Assembly: GCF_002902405.1 (NCBI RefSeq)
Contig: NZ_PPQS01000012.1
Coordinates: forward strand, 61,077-125,076
Direction: 5' to 3'
DNA length: 64,000 nucleotides
Origin: Staphylococcus schweitzeri
GTDB lineage: Bacteria; Bacillota; Bacilli; Staphylococcales; Staphylococcaceae
The position numbers and the translations under genes are program-made. Positions 1 through 9,523 of the stretch are shown here, in pieces. The notes under the pieces were generated by a model. That model saw nothing but the letters and a program-made list of their open reading frames with translations. It made no database searches and was not told where the DNA came from. The stretch's first letter is position 1. Each line of letters begins with the position of its first letter.

Positions 1-641
1 CGAATACCGCATTAATAGGTGGAGAAACTGCTGAAATGGGAGAAATGTATCACGAAGGCGAGTACGATGTAGCAGGTTTTGCAGTTGGTGCAGTAGAAAA
101 AGCTGACTATATCGATGGTTCACAAGTTAAAGAAGGTCAAGTGATTATTGGCCTTGCTTCTAGTGGTATTCACTCAAATGGTTATAGTTTAGTACGTAAA
201 TTAATTCAAAAGTCAGGTATTGATTTATCTACTGAATTTGATAATAGAACATTTATTGACGTATTTTTGGAACCAACAAGATTATATGTTAGACCTGTAC
301 TTGCTTTGAAAAAGCACATCTCTATAAAAGCAATGAACCATATTACTGGTGGAGGATTTTATGAAAACATACCACGTGCGTTACCAGAAGGTTATGCTGC
401 ACAAATTGATGTAAAATCGTTCCCAACACCAAAAATATTTGATTGGTTACAACAACAAGGCGAAATTGAAACAACAGAAATGTATAACATATTCAATATG
501 GGTATCGGTTATACAGTTATTGTAGACGAAAAAGACGCGACACGTGCTTTGGATATTTTAAAAGAAGAAGGTGTCGAAGCATATCGAATTGGTCAAATAG
601 TAAAGAATGAAGATTTGGCAATTGAGTTGTTGGGGGTATAA
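1..641 (+). CDS. purM: Phosphoribosylformylglycinamidine cyclo-ligase PurM (AIR synthetase), 5' end cut off by the window
   Basis: PurM closes the imidazole ring of the purine precursor, turning FGAM plus ATP into AIR in the cytoplasm. The reading frame is open from base 3 and begins with [12 protein letters not shown], the conserved glycine-rich motif of the family; [11 protein letters not shown] and [13 protein letters not shown] follow, both typical of AIR synthetase. Only about the last 212 codons are present; the family is usually about 340 residues, so roughly the first third lies outside the window. The internal ATG at 36 is not the real start. purN follows after 2 bases, so this is the middle of a pur operon. 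Confidence 0.96.
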   Translation, partial: NTALIGGETAEMGEMYHEGEYDVAGFAVGAVEKADYIDGSQVKEGQVIIGLASSGIHSNGYSLVRKLIQKSGIDLSTEFDNRTFIDVFLEPTRLYVRPVLALKKHISIKAMNHITGGGFYENIPRALPEGYAAQIDVKSFPTPKIFDWLQQQGEIETTEMYNIFNMGIGYTVIVDEKDATRALDILKEEGVEAYRIGQIVKNEDLAIELLGV

Positions 642-643
642 CA

Positions 644-1210
644 ATGGTTAAGATTGCAATTTTTGCATCAGGTTCAGGAAGTAACTTTGAAAATATCGTT
701 GAACATGTTGAATCAGGAAAATTAGAAAATATCGAGATTACAGCTTTATATACGGATCATCAAGATGCATTTTGTATAGATAGAGCAAAGAGACATCAAA
801 TTTCTGTATATATAAATGAACCAAAACAATTCAGTTCAAAGGCGCATTATGAGCAACACTTACTAACATTATTAAACAAAGATCAGGTGGAGTGGATTAT
901 TTTAGCTGGTTATATGCGATTAATTGGTCCAGACTTATTAGCTTCATATGAAGGGAAAATTTTAAATATACATCCATCACTATTGCCGAAATATAAGGGG
1001 ATTGACGCAATAGGACAAGCTTATCAAAGTGGTGATTCAATCACAGGTTCAACAGTTCATTATGTTGATAGTGGAATGGATACGGGAGAAATTATAGAAC
1101 AAAGACAATGTGATATTAGACCGGGCGAATCGAAAGAACAATTAGAAGAGAAAGTTAAGCGATTGGAATATGAATTATATCCAAGTGTTATAGCTAAAAT
1201 TGTAAAATAA
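644..1210 (+). CDS. purN: Phosphoribosylglycinamide formyltransferase PurN
   Basis: PurN transfers a formyl group from 10-formyl-tetrahydrofolate to GAR, giving FGAR in purine synthesis. At 188 residues it has the usual length. Visible motifs are the N-terminal [15 protein letters not shown], the folate-site stretch [14 protein letters not shown], and the catalytic region [16 protein letters not shown] followed by [17 protein letters not shown], which supplies the catalytic Asn, His and Asp. It starts 2 bases after purM and ends 14 bases before purH, so it is cotranscribed. A GGGGG run just before the start serves as ribosome-binding site. Confidence 0.96.
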   Translation: MVKIAIFASGSGSNFENIVEHVESGKLENIEITALYTDHQDAFCIDRAKRHQISVYINEPKQFSSKAHYEQHLLTLLNKDQVEWIILAGYMRLIGPDLLASYEGKILNIHPSLLPKYKGIDAIGQAYQSGDSITGSTVHYVDSGMDTGEIIEQRQCDIRPGESKEQLEEKVKRLEYELYPSVIAKIVK

Positions 1211-1224
1211 GGAGTATATTTGTG

Positions 1225-2703
1225 ATGAAAAAAGCTATTTTAAGCGTATCAAATAAAACAGGTATTGTAGAGTTTGCTAAAGCGTTAACTCAGTTAGATT
1301 ATGAATTATATTCTACCGGAGGAACGAAACGTACATTAGATGAAGCAAATATCCCCGTTCATTCTGTTTCAGAATTAACGCATTTTCCTGAAATCATGGA
1401 CGGACGTGTGAAGACATTGCATCCAGCTGTTCACGGAGGTATTTTAGCCGATAGAAATAAACAACAGCACTTGAATGAAATATCAGAACAACAAATTGAT
1501 TTAATAGATATGGTTGTTGTTAATTTATATCCATTCCAACAAACTGTTGCAAATCCCGACGTAACAATGGATGAAGCTATTGAAAATATAGATATCGGTG
1601 GACCAACTATGTTGCGTGCTGCGGCTAAAAACTATAAACATGTGACTACAATTGTGCATCCTTCTGATTATAATGAAGTATTGGAACGCTTAAACAATGA
1701 TTCATTAGATGAAGAGTTTAGAAAATCATTAATGATTAAAGTATATGAACATACTGCAGAATATGATTCAGCGATTGTACGTTTCTTTAAAGGGGACCAA
1801 GAAACGTTAAGATATGGTGAGAACCCTCAACAATCAGCATATTTTGTAAGAACTTCAAATGCAAAGCACACGATTGCAGGCGCTAAACAATTACATGGGA
1901 AACAATTAAGTTATAACAATATTAAAGATGCAGATGCTACGTTAGCCTTAGTAAAAAAATTTGATACTCCAGCAGCAGTTGCAGTTAAGCATATGAATCC
2001 TTGTGGTGTTGGTATCGGTGATACTATTGAACAAGCTTTTCAACATGCTTTTGAAGCGGATAGTCAATCGATTTTTGGTGGGATTGTTGCATTAAATCGA
2101 ACTGTAACTCCTGAATTAGCAGAGCAATTGCACAGTATTTTTCTAGAAGTTATTATTGCTCCTAAATTTACAGATGAAGCTTTAAATGTTTTGACTCAAA
2201 AGAAAAATGTGAGATTGTTAGAGATTGATATGACATTGGACAGTAATGAAGAAGAATTTGTCTCTGTATCTGGTGGATATTTAGTTCAAGATAAAGATAA
2301 CTATGTTGTTCCAAAAGAAGAAATGAAAATTGTAACAGAAGTTGAGCCAACAGATGAACAATGGGAAGCAATGTTACTTGGATGGAAAGTCGTACCTTCA
2401 GTGAAAAGTAATGCGATTATATTATGTAATAACAAACAAACTGTTGGTATTGGTGCAGGTCAAATGAATCGTGTTGGTGCAGCTAAAATTGCATTAGAAA
2501 GAGCAATTGAAATCAATGATGGTGTTGCATTAGTATCGGATGGATTTTTCCCTATGGGTGACACAGTTGAACTTGCAGCTCAACATGGCATTAAAGCAAT
2601 CATTCAACCAGGTGGTTCAATTAAAGACCAGGAATCAATTGATATGGCAAATAAACATGGTATTGCAATGGTTATTACAGGCACTCGACATTTTAAACAT
2701 TAA
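1225..2703 (+). CDS. purH: Bifunctional AICAR transformylase / IMP cyclohydrolase PurH
   Basis: PurH carries out the last two steps to IMP: formylation of AICAR and ring closure. The N-terminal cyclohydrolase domain (about residues 1-190) shows STGGTKRTL and [14 protein letters not shown]; the transformylase domain shows [12 protein letters not shown] and the catalytic KHMNPCGVG. The length of 492 residues is normal. A GTG three bases earlier (1222) could also start; the ATG at 1225 is preferred because it lies 10 bases from the GGAG. It sits between purN and purD in the operon. Confidence 0.96.
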   Translation: MKKAILSVSNKTGIVEFAKALTQLDYELYSTGGTKRTLDEANIPVHSVSELTHFPEIMDGRVKTLHPAVHGGILADRNKQQHLNEISEQQIDLIDMVVVNLYPFQQTVANPDVTMDEAIENIDIGGPTMLRAAAKNYKHVTTIVHPSDYNEVLERLNNDSLDEEFRKSLMIKVYEHTAEYDSAIVRFFKGDQETLRYGENPQQSAYFVRTSNAKHTIAGAKQLHGKQLSYNNIKDADATLALVKKFDTPAAVAVKHMNPCGVGIGDTIEQAFQHAFEADSQSIFGGIVALNRTVTPELAEQLHSIFLEVIIAPKFTDEALNVLTQKKNVRLLEIDMTLDSNEEEFVSVSGGYLVQDKDNYVVPKEEMKIVTEVEPTDEQWEAMLLGWKVVPSVKSNAIILCNNKQTVGIGAGQMNRVGAAKIALERAIEINDGVALVSDGFFPMGDTVELAAQHGIKAIIQPGGSIKDQESIDMANKHGIAMVITGTRHFKH

Positions 2704-2725
2704 TTTTAAAGGGGCGTAACATTAG

Positions 2726-3964
2726 ATGAATGTATTAGTAATAGGTGCTGGTGGTCGTGAGCATGCACTAGCATATAAACTTAATCAATCAGACAGTGTA
2801 AAACAAATTTATGTAATTCCTGGTAACGAAGCAATGTCACCAGTTGCTGAAGTACATACTGAAATTGCTGAATCAGATCACCAAGCGATACTTGAATTTG
2901 CAAAAAGTCAAAATATTGATTGGGTAGTTATAGGTCCAGAACAACCATTGATTGATGGTTTGGCAGATATTTTACGTGAAGATGGTTTCAAAGTATTCGG
3001 ACCAAACAAACAAGCAGCACAAATCGAGGGATCGAAATTATTTGCTAAAAAAATAATGGAAAAATATGATATTCCGACAGCAGATTATAAAGAAGTTGAT
3101 TGTAAAAAAGATGCATTATTATATATTGAAGACTGTGAATTACCAGTTGTCATTAAAAAAGACGGTTTAGCAGCTGGTAAAGGTGTAATCATTGTGGATA
3201 CAATTGAAGCAGCAAGAAGTGCAATAGAAATCATGTATGGTGAAGAAGAAGAAGGTACGGTAGTATTCGAAACTTTCTTAGAAGGTGAAGAATTTTCATT
3301 AATGACCTTTGTCAATGGAAATTTAGCAGTGCCATTTGATTGTATTGCACAAGATCATAAGCGTGCATATGATAACGATGAAGGACCAAATACAGGTGGC
3401 ATGGGTGCTTATTGTCCAGTTCCACATATAAGTGATGATGTGTTGAAATTGACTAATGAGACAATTGCTCAACCGATTGCTCAAGCAATGTTAAATGAAG
3501 GTTATCATTTCTTTGGTGTCTTATATATTGGTGCTATTTTAACTAAAGATGGACCGAAAGTAATTGAGTTTAATGCTCGTTTTGGAGATCCTGAAGCACA
3601 AGTATTATTAAGTCGCATGGAAAGTGACTTAATGCAACATATTATTGATTTAGATGAAGGTAAAGAAATTCATTTTAAATGGAAAGATGAAACAATTGTT
3701 GGAGTAATGTTAGCTTCAAAAGGGTATCCAGATACGTATGAAAAAGGACATGAAGTAAGTGGTTTTGACTTAAATGAAAACTATTTTATTAGTGGATTGC
3801 GAAAGCAAGGAGATACATTTGTGACATCGGGTGGTAGAGTCATACTTGCCGTAGGAAAAGGTAACAATGTCGCAGAAGCACAACGAGATGCATATGATAA
3901 AGTATCACATATTAGAAGTGACCATTTATTCTATCGTCACGACATTGCGAATAAAGCATTGTAA
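2726..3964 (+). CDS. purD: Phosphoribosylamine-glycine ligase PurD (GAR synthetase)
   Basis: PurD joins glycine to phosphoribosylamine with ATP, giving GAR. It is an ATP-grasp enzyme of 412 residues. Motifs in order are the N-terminal [28 protein letters not shown], the ATP-grasp core [14 protein letters not shown] and [14 protein letters not shown], which carries the metal and ATP contacts. The ATG follows AAAGGGG with a spacing of about 11. It is the last gene of the operon and is followed by a strong terminator at 3984. Confidence 0.97.
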   Translation: MNVLVIGAGGREHALAYKLNQSDSVKQIYVIPGNEAMSPVAEVHTEIAESDHQAILEFAKSQNIDWVVIGPEQPLIDGLADILREDGFKVFGPNKQAAQIEGSKLFAKKIMEKYDIPTADYKEVDCKKDALLYIEDCELPVVIKKDGLAAGKGVIIVDTIEAARSAIEIMYGEEEEGTVVFETFLEGEEFSLMTFVNGNLAVPFDCIAQDHKRAYDNDEGPNTGGMGAYCPVPHISDDVLKLTNETIAQPIAQAMLNEGYHFFGVLYIGAILTKDGPKVIEFNARFGDPEAQVLLSRMESDLMQHIIDLDEGKEIHFKWKDETIVGVMLASKGYPDTYEKGHEVSGFDLNENYFISGLRKQGDTFVTSGGRVILAVGKGNNVAEAQRDAYDKVSHIRSDHLFYRHDIANKAL

Positions 3965-3983
3965 CGTAAATAACATCACATAA

Positions 3984-4036
3984 ATACCGCCACACATTGT
4001 ATATTGCGTAATGCTACAATGTGTGGCGGTATTTTT
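3984..4036 (+). terminator. Rho-independent terminator of the pur operon
   Basis: An 18-bp perfect inverted repeat (ATACCGCCACACATTGTA and its complement, 3984-4001 and 4015-4032) is followed by ATTTTTA on the plus strand, 20 bases after purD stops. Confidence 0.9.
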
Positions 4037-4050
4037 AATATACAATTTCG

Positions 4051-4105
4051 AAGAGAGCCACAACATGTTTGGATGAACAATATAACATGTTTGTGGCCTC
4101 TCTTT
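4051..4105. repeat. Second inverted repeat between purD and ykoC
   Basis: Two arms of about 20 bases (AAGAGAGCCACAACATGTT and a complement with two one-base bulges) face each other over 4051-4105. Neither side has a clear T-run, so this may be a weak terminator for the minus-strand yko operon or only a structural hairpin between convergent operons. Confidence 0.5.
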
Positions 4106-4184
4106 GAAGTATTATGGAATAAATGGTTTTCTTTTCTATACAAATGAATTTCTAACTTTATATCTATACAATTATGGATAAAAT

Positions 4185-4991
4185 TTAACCGACACGACCT
4201 AGACGAACATCGTCAATACCTGTAATAGGAAATGTCATTGAACAATAATATGCCAATATAATAATGGCAATTAAAACTATGATAAAGACAATGTCTTTAT
4301 ATGAGAAAGATACTTTATAATAATAAGTTCGAGGACCATCTTTAAATCCTTTCGACTCCATTGCTACTGATAATTGATGTGCCTTTCTAATGTTTTGGCT
4401 TAACAAAGGTATGATTAAATGTTTAAACCTATTAAGTCCTCTATAGTTTGATGCATCTATCATTTGATAGCGCATTTTTAAGGATCTGCGTAATTGTATT
4501 AAAGAACTTATCATTAAAGGTAACATTCTTATGGCAGCCATAAATGCGTATGCAACTTTCGATTTAACTTTTAAATGTTGCATTAAGCTGTAAAAAATCA
4601 TTACTACTTGTGATGTTAATGCAATTAATATTCCGAAGAAAGACATAGCGATTGTTCTTAATGAGACATGTAAACCACGTATTAAACTTTCTGTCGTAAT
4701 ATGGATAAAACCAAATTTCAATATGGTATGGCTCCCATTGCCATATAAAATCATGAAAAGTGAAGATAGTAATGCAAAACCAACACTAATGGCTATAAAT
4801 ATTGCTGTGATTTTAAACTGAGTACCATTAAATAGAAGTAAAAATACTAATAATAAGATGGTGGTATAAAGCATAAAATCAAAATTATGCACAAATATAA
4901 TGAAGAAAAATAGTAAGATGCCTAGAAAAAGCTTCGTTATAATATTGACATCATCCACGAATGAATGTCTTATTTTCCATTGTTCATACAT
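4185..4991 (-). CDS. ykoC: ECF transporter transmembrane subunit YkoC (thiamine precursor uptake)
   Basis: This is the T-component (EcfT type) of an energy-coupling factor importer that couples the ATPase YkoD to the substrate-binding protein YkoE. It has several membrane segments (LFLGILLFFFIIFVHNF, TTILLLVFLLLF and others) and an EcfT-like stretch with AAIRMLPLM, RRSLKMR and AMESKGF, where the Ala-Arg-Gly-like coupling helices normally lie. The ATG at 4991 is chosen because GGTGA lies 5 bases upstream; it overlaps the ykoD stop by 8 bases, suggesting translational coupling. The TPP riboswitch upstream of the operon supports a thiamine-related substrate, probably hydroxymethylpyrimidine. Confidence 0.85.
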   Translation of the reverse strand: MYEQWKIRHSFVDDVNIITKLFLGILLFFFIIFVHNFDFMLYTTILLLVFLLLFNGTQFKITAIFIAISVGFALLSSLFMILYGNGSHTILKFGFIHITTESLIRGLHVSLRTIAMSFFGILIALTSQVVMIFYSLMQHLKVKSKVAYAFMAAIRMLPLMISSLIQLRRSLKMRYQMIDASNYRGLNRFKHLIIPLLSQNIRKAHQLSVAMESKGFKDGPRTYYYKVSFSYKDIVFIIVLIAIIILAYYCSMTFPITGIDDVRLGRVG

Positions 4992-6384
4992 TAATATCAC
5001 CATCACAATCTATCAATTTACCATCCGAAATTTTAAGTCTTTTTGATGGATAGCGGGCAATTATTTCATCATCATGTGTCACCATCACTATACTTTGACC
5101 TGTTTGAATTCGTTGTTGGAAAAGTTTGATCAATTCGAATGTATTATGACTATCTAGTCCAAATGTGGGCTCATCTAAAAAAATGATATCTGCTTTTGAA
5201 CTTAATGCTGTAGCAACACTCAGACGTCGCTTTTGTCCGATAGATAATTCAAATGGATGCTGATCTTTGACATCTTCTAAATTCAATAATTTTAAAAGAT
5301 GCATCGTTTCATTATTACTTTCATTTTTAGATAGATGATTAAAGTGAATATTAATTTCCTCATAAACTGAATTTGTAATGAACTGTAATTCAGGATTCTG
5401 GTAAACAAGATACATATTTTTGGCAGCATGTTTAATTTTAGTTAAACGTTGATTTTGAAAATGTACACTACCTTGATACTTAATCAATTGCATAATTGAT
5501 TCGAGTAATGTGGTTTTCCCACTACCATTTGCTCCTGTAATCGTAATCCATTCACCTTTATCTATTTTTAAATCTGAAAAAGTAAATAATGTAGATTTGC
5601 CTCGAATGACACGTCCTTCATTAAAGTGTAATAAATTTTCTTTTGATGCTGGGAAGGCGACACGTTTTGGTGCATATTCCCAAGCTTTAGGATGCCAGAC
5701 ACCATACTCAGTTAATAAACTATCGTATTTATTCAGTATTGTATCAGGGTTTGCATCAGCAATAATATTACCGGCATAATCCATTAGAATTACGCGATCG
5801 ACATGTTGCCATATATGATTCACTTTATGTTCAACTATGACAACTGTTTGATTTTCCCATAATTCAATTAACTTGGACCATAAGTCTTTTGTTGCTTGGA
5901 CGTCTAACATTGCAGTCGGTTCATCTAAAAATAATGTTTTTGATTGCTGGAGAATGGTTTCTACAATTGCAAGCTTTTGCTTCATTCCACCGCTTAAATC
6001 TTTAACATATGTTGCAGATGTAACATTCAAGTTAACCATATTTAAAGCTTCGATAATTAACTGGTCCATATCTTGACGTGGTACTTGTCTATTTTCTAAA
6101 ACAAAAGCAAGTTCTTCGTACACTTTTGGCATACAAAATTGACTATCTGGATCTTGGAAAATAACTCCACTTAATGAATCGATAATTAATTCATCATATT
6201 TCATAGGTAGTTCGATTAAATTAGGAACGATACCACTCAATACATTGAGAAGGGTGCTTTTACCACATCCAGAAGGTCCTAATAAAAGTACTTTTTCTTT
6301 ATCCTGAATGGTGATGTTTAGATGATTGAAAATCTTTCGCTGACCATTCGGATATTTTAGTCGTAAATCACTAACCTTTAACAC
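4984..6384 (-). CDS. ykoD: ECF transporter duplicated ATPase YkoD
   Basis: A fused double ABC ATPase of 466 residues that powers the YkoE/YkoC importer at the inner face of the membrane. The first domain has Walker A GPSGCGKST (about residue 36), signature LSGGMKQK and Walker B LFLDEPT; the second has GANGSGKTT, LSIGQKRR and IIFLDEPTFGLD. Two nucleotide domains in one chain are typical of YkoD/CbiO-type fusions. The start is a GTG at 6384 with AAAGGAG 8 bases upstream. It lies between ykoE and ykoC in a three-gene minus-strand operon. Confidence 0.92.
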   Translation of the reverse strand: MLKVSDLRLKYPNGQRKIFNHLNITIQDKEKVLLLGPSGCGKSTLLNVLSGIVPNLIELPMKYDELIIDSLSGVIFQDPDSQFCMPKVYEELAFVLENRQVPRQDMDQLIIEALNMVNLNVTSATYVKDLSGGMKQKLAIVETILQQSKTLFLDEPTAMLDVQATKDLWSKLIELWENQTVVIVEHKVNHIWQHVDRVILMDYAGNIIADANPDTILNKYDSLLTEYGVWHPKAWEYAPKRVAFPASKENLLHFNEGRVIRGKSTLFTFSDLKIDKGEWITITGANGSGKTTLLESIMQLIKYQGSVHFQNQRLTKIKHAAKNMYLVYQNPELQFITNSVYEEINIHFNHLSKNESNNETMHLLKLLNLEDVKDQHPFELSIGQKRRLSVATALSSKADIIFLDEPTFGLDSHNTFELIKLFQQRIQTGQSIVMVTHDDEIIARYPSKRLKISDGKLIDCDGDINV

Positions 6385-6398
6385 TTTGCATGCTCCTT

Positions 6399-6974
6399 TT
6401 ATAAGTTGTCGTAGTCTTCTTTAGAAGCAGGTCTGAATAATCTTGTAACACCCGTCTTATCTAATGCTTTTACTAAAAGATAAGAGAAGACACCCGCGAC
6501 AACTGCACCACTAATTAGTCTAAATACAATGAATAAAGTTAAATTCCAACCTGCAACTTCATTTAAGTAGCCATAGTAATAATCAATAGGGAAAGCTGCA
6601 ATTGCAGTACAAAATCCTGCTAACATGGCTACCATAACTGAACGAGATTGATATTTAAAAATTGCAAAGACAAGTTCACAAGCTAAACCTTGTATAAATG
6701 CGTAAACGATAGTTGGTATATCAAAACGACCCATAATGATTGTTTCGCCTGCACCAGCAGCAAATTCAGCTAAGAGTGCAATACCGGGTTTAGGAATGAT
6801 TAAATAACAGACAATTGCTGCCATAAACCAAACACCGTTTGTGAGTTGCTCGAGGTGAAGTCCTGTAGCTTGTACGCCATTGTATACAAACCACCATAAA
6901 TTGTAAATAACTGCGAATACTACTGAAATAAGCACGGTTACTAGAATTTCAGATAGCTTTAAACCTTTTGACAT
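6399..6974 (-). CDS. ykoE: ECF transporter substrate-binding subunit YkoE
   Basis: A 191-residue integral membrane S-component that binds the vitamin-type substrate. About five or six hydrophobic segments are visible, including ILVTVLISVVFAVIYNLWWF, FMAAIVCYLIIP and LTLFIVFRLISGAVVAGVFS, with the family features LLAEFAAGAGE and FIQGLACELVF. It is the first gene of the operon, preceded by AGGAGG and, 17 bases further up, by the riboswitch-controlled terminator. The family (YkoE) is tied to thiamine or hydroxymethylpyrimidine uptake by its TPP riboswitch, which is directly visible here. Confidence 0.9.
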   Translation of the reverse strand: MSKGLKLSEILVTVLISVVFAVIYNLWWFVYNGVQATGLHLEQLTNGVWFMAAIVCYLIIPKPGIALLAEFAAGAGETIIMGRFDIPTIVYAFIQGLACELVFAIFKYQSRSVMVAMLAGFCTAIAAFPIDYYYGYLNEVAGWNLTLFIVFRLISGAVVAGVFSYLLVKALDKTGVTRLFRPASKEDYDNL

Positions 6975-6990
6975 TTTTACATCCTCCTAA

Positions 6991-7028
6991 TAAAAAACGC
7001 ACAACCATCCATAGGAAAGTTGTGCGTT
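6991..7028 (-). terminator. Riboswitch expression-platform terminator before ykoE
   Basis: Read on the minus strand, AACGCACAAC and GTTGTGCGTT form a 10-bp stem followed by TTTTTTATTA, ending 17 bases before the ykoE start. Its place between aptamer and gene marks it as the switchable terminator. Confidence 0.88.
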
Positions 7029-7061
7029 CACAATATATATCATTAAAGCATATGTATAGTA

Positions 7062-7150
7062 ACACTTTCCTACGCTAGTTCAAACTAGATCAGGTTCGAA
7101 GGGTTTGAGGGCAAGCCTCATCTCAGTATAAAACACCCCTAGTGTGTGCG
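7062..7150 (-). promoter_or_regulatory. TPP (thiamine pyrophosphate) riboswitch aptamer
   Basis: On the minus strand the conserved thi-box order is present: CACTAGGGGTGTT, then CTGAGATGAGG, then ACCCTTCGAACCTGATCT and CTAGCGTAGGAAAG. These are the P2/J3-2 and P4/P5 signature elements of the THI element. High TPP should favour the terminator at 6991-7028 and shut off ykoEDC. Confidence 0.96.
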
Positions 7151-7168
7151 ATTTATTTAATTAACTAT

Positions 7169-7197
7169 ACTGTAAGGGGTTTGCAATATAATGTCAA
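7169..7197 (-). promoter_or_regulatory. Candidate sigma-A promoter of the riboswitch-ykoEDC transcript
   Basis: On the minus strand TTGACA (7192-7197) is followed after exactly 17 bases by TACAGT (7169-7174), about 20 bases before the aptamer begins. The -35 is perfect and the -10 matches 4 of 6. Confidence 0.55.
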
Positions 7198-7374
7198 TAC
7201 CTCTGTTGGGTTGAATTTAGTCAAATTTATTTTAAAAATAATAATATTATTTTTGTCAGTAAATTAAATTATAATGTGAGAAAAGAAATGAATGGTGAAA
7301 ACATTTGCATAAAATCTCCTAACAATTAAGAGTTGTAAGGGAAAGGAAAGGTATACCTGTGTAGCGCATGCATA

Positions 7375-7539
7375 AAAGAGGTCGGGACAAAAGCGTTTAG
7401 GATTTGAGCAGAACCGAACGATGAGCAAAATTGTTTTCCAAATTTTGTCGAACCGTGAGAGTTTCTGCCGAAAATCCTGCTTTTGGGACGCCGTTAATCG
7501 GTTTCCCAGAGCAAAAAAACTTTATGTCTCAACCTCTTT
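7375..7539. repeat. Hairpin-forming intergenic repeat element
   Basis: The ends are inverted repeats (AAAGAGGTCGGGACA at 7375-7389 and TGTCTCAACCTCTTT at 7525-7539). A second pair lies inside (AAAAGCGTTTAGGATTT with AAAATCCTGCTTTT, and GCAGAA with TTCTGC). The whole 165 bases can fold into one long branched hairpin. GGGACA/TGTCTC-type ends are common in staphylococcal intergenic repeats as I know them; the copy number in this genome cannot be seen from one window. Confidence 0.6.
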
Positions 7540-7544
7540 AAACT

Positions 7545-7679
7545 TTAACTTAGTGTATCTTGAATATCTTGTTTTGTTTGATTAATGTCGTCTGTTTTTT
7601 CTTCTTTTTTATCTTTTAATTTTTCTTCTACTTCTTTAGCTTTTTCTGCAGCTTTTTTGTTTTTATCTTCATTAGTCAT
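7545..7679 (-). CDS. Small charged protein of 44 residues, unknown function
   Basis: The minus-strand reading frame begins MTNEDKNKKAAEKAKEVEEK and ends DIQDTLS before TAA. A textbook ribosome-binding site GGGAGGAATTAATC stands directly before its ATG. It has no cysteine, membrane segment or signal peptide; about half the residues are Lys, Glu or Asp, so it is probably an amphipathic, helical or disordered cytosolic peptide. It ends 6 bases from the hairpin repeat at 7375-7539, which may serve as its terminator. Composition loosely recalls CsbD-like or stress-related small proteins, but no family is claimed. Confidence 0.7.
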   Translation of the reverse strand: MTNEDKNKKAAEKAKEVEEKLKDKKEEKTDDINQTKQDIQDTLS

Positions 7680-7831
7680 GATTAATTCCTCCCAAAGTTG
7701 GATAATGATTTACATATGGTTTTTACCCAGTTATGCTTTTTATAAACTTTTCTAAGTCTATAGCACTATTTATTCATTTATATAAAGACAACAACATTAG
7801 ATTAATATATAATGATTTTGAGGTGAACATA

Positions 7832-9127
7832 ATGTCTTTTCTTAGGAAACACGCCGAAATTATTTTTAGCTATTTAATCGGTATCGTTTCACTCTTCACT
7901 GGTCTCATTATTTTAATCAACTTGCCATTAATTAAACAATTAACAGGTGGCAAAAAAGTTGATACACATGTTCATAACGTGTGGGAATTTCTGAATGCAT
8001 TTTTCAGTGAAATTATAAAAGTAATGAGTCGATTTATAGGTAATTTCCCTATAGTTAGTGCAATTGTGATTATTATATTCGGTATTTTAGTTATGTTGAT
8101 TGGTCATACATTGTATAGAACAATTAAGTATGACTATGATATTTCTATCTTTTTCTTAGTTATCGGTATCATGTACTTTATTATTACACTTATATTAATG
8201 ACGCAAGTATATGGTTTCTTTGCTGTGATTTTTATAATACCATTTACGATTCATATTGGTTATATCGTTTATAAAGATGAATTGAATCAAGAAAATGTTA
8301 AAAATCATTACATGTGGATTATCATAAGTTATGGTATAAGTTATTTAATTACACAAATTTCATTATATGGCAGAATTGATGCTAACGAGATAGAATCAAT
8401 TGATATACTAAGTGTCAATGCTTTCTTTATTATTATGTGGTTACTTGGTCAAATGGCTATTTGGAATTTCTTATTCTTGCGTCGTGCTTTACCTTTAACG
8501 AAACAAGAATTAGGAGAAGAAGAGCCAGAATTATCAAGAACGAGTAAAGGAAATGTTACGAATCAAACTAAAATTCACTTGAAACAACTCCAAGATAAGA
8601 CTACAGAATATGCACGTAAGACAAGAAGAAGTGTCGATTTAGATAAAATTAGAGCTAAAAGAGATAAATTCAAAGCGAAAGTTAATGATATTATTGATAT
8701 TCAGGAAGATGATATTCCTAATTGGATGAGAAAACCAAAATGGGTAAAACCTATGTATGTTGAACTATTTTGCGGTGCTGTTATTTTCTTATTCACATTT
8801 TTAGAATTTAATAACCGTAATGCACTATTTGTGTCTGGTGATTGGAAGTTATCTCAAACACAATATGTCATCGAATGGGTTACTTTATTAATTTTGTTAT
8901 TTATCATCATTGCTTATATCGCTACAACATTAACATTCCATTTGAAAGGTAAGTTTTATTATTTACAACTGTTTATGGGAAGTATATTGTTCTTCAAGTT
9001 GTTAACTGAATTTATTAATATAATGATTCATGGATTACTTCTTTCGGTTTTCATTACACCAACATTACTTTTAATGTTATTAGCAATTATTATTTCTTAT
9101 TCTTTACAATTACGAGAACGACCATAA
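7832..9127 (+). CDS. Polytopic membrane protein with cytoplasmic charged loop, unknown function
   Basis: A 431-residue staphylococcal membrane protein. The start at 7832 (MSFLRKHAEIIFSYLIG) is chosen because GAGGTGA stands 6 bases before it; an upstream start at 7733 lacks a binding site. Hydrophobic segments fall near residues 10-32, 70-95, 105-150, 165-185 and 195-220, then a polar stretch rich in Lys and Arg (about 230-300, with TRRSVDLDKIRAKRDKFKAK), then four more segments to the C-terminus. The layout suggests two membrane halves joined by a cytosolic loop. No recognisable catalytic motif is seen. It appears monocistronic. Confidence 0.8.
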   Translation: MSFLRKHAEIIFSYLIGIVSLFTGLIILINLPLIKQLTGGKKVDTHVHNVWEFLNAFFSEIIKVMSRFIGNFPIVSAIVIIIFGILVMLIGHTLYRTIKYDYDISIFFLVIGIMYFIITLILMTQVYGFFAVIFIIPFTIHIGYIVYKDELNQENVKNHYMWIIISYGISYLITQISLYGRIDANEIESIDILSVNAFFIIMWLLGQMAIWNFLFLRRALPLTKQELGEEEPELSRTSKGNVTNQTKIHLKQLQDKTTEYARKTRRSVDLDKIRAKRDKFKAKVNDIIDIQEDDIPNWMRKPKWVKPMYVELFCGAVIFLFTFLEFNNRNALFVSGDWKLSQTQYVIEWVTLLILLFIIIAYIATTLTFHLKGKFYYLQLFMGSILFFKLLTEFINIMIHGLLLSVFITPTLLLMLLAIIISYSLQLRERP

Positions 9128-9143
9128 ATAATGACATGAATTT

Positions 9144-9247
9144 AAAAGTACTATCTATTAATCATTTTGATGTGTACGCTATTAGTTAGAAATAAAACTA
9201 ACTAAATTCGTTACATTTCAATGAATTTTATAGATAGTGCTTTTTTA
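9144..9247 (+). terminator. Branched terminator after the membrane protein gene
   Basis: AAAAGTACTATCTAT (9144-9158) pairs with ATAGATAGTGCTTTT (9230-9244) apart from one G-U, and T residues follow. Inside the loop TTAGTTAG and CTAACTAA form a second small stem. Confidence 0.65.
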
Positions 9248-9523
9248 TTAATTGAAAAGGCGTAAGTTTAAAATGGTAATGATACATTTTGCTTCTTATA
9301 AAAGGTTTTCAAGTGCCTAAACTGAAATTACTTGAAATTAAGGATTATAAAATTTAAATTATATGCAATATGAGCATAATAGTTTTTTACCTGTATATCA
9401 TTCAAATTATTAATTTGTTAAAATCAATATTAAGTGTAATGATTAAAGACAATGAAGTTCAGTAACATTAAATGGTTTATAAATATGAAAAACTACAACG
9501 AAACATAGAAAGGAAGTTGACAG
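9248..9523. other. Gene-free AT-rich spacer
   Basis: Between the terminator and the methyltransferase start I see only AT-rich sequence and no open frame with a ribosome-binding site. The methyltransferase promoter must lie here, but no convincing -35/-10 pair stands out. Confidence 0.5.
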
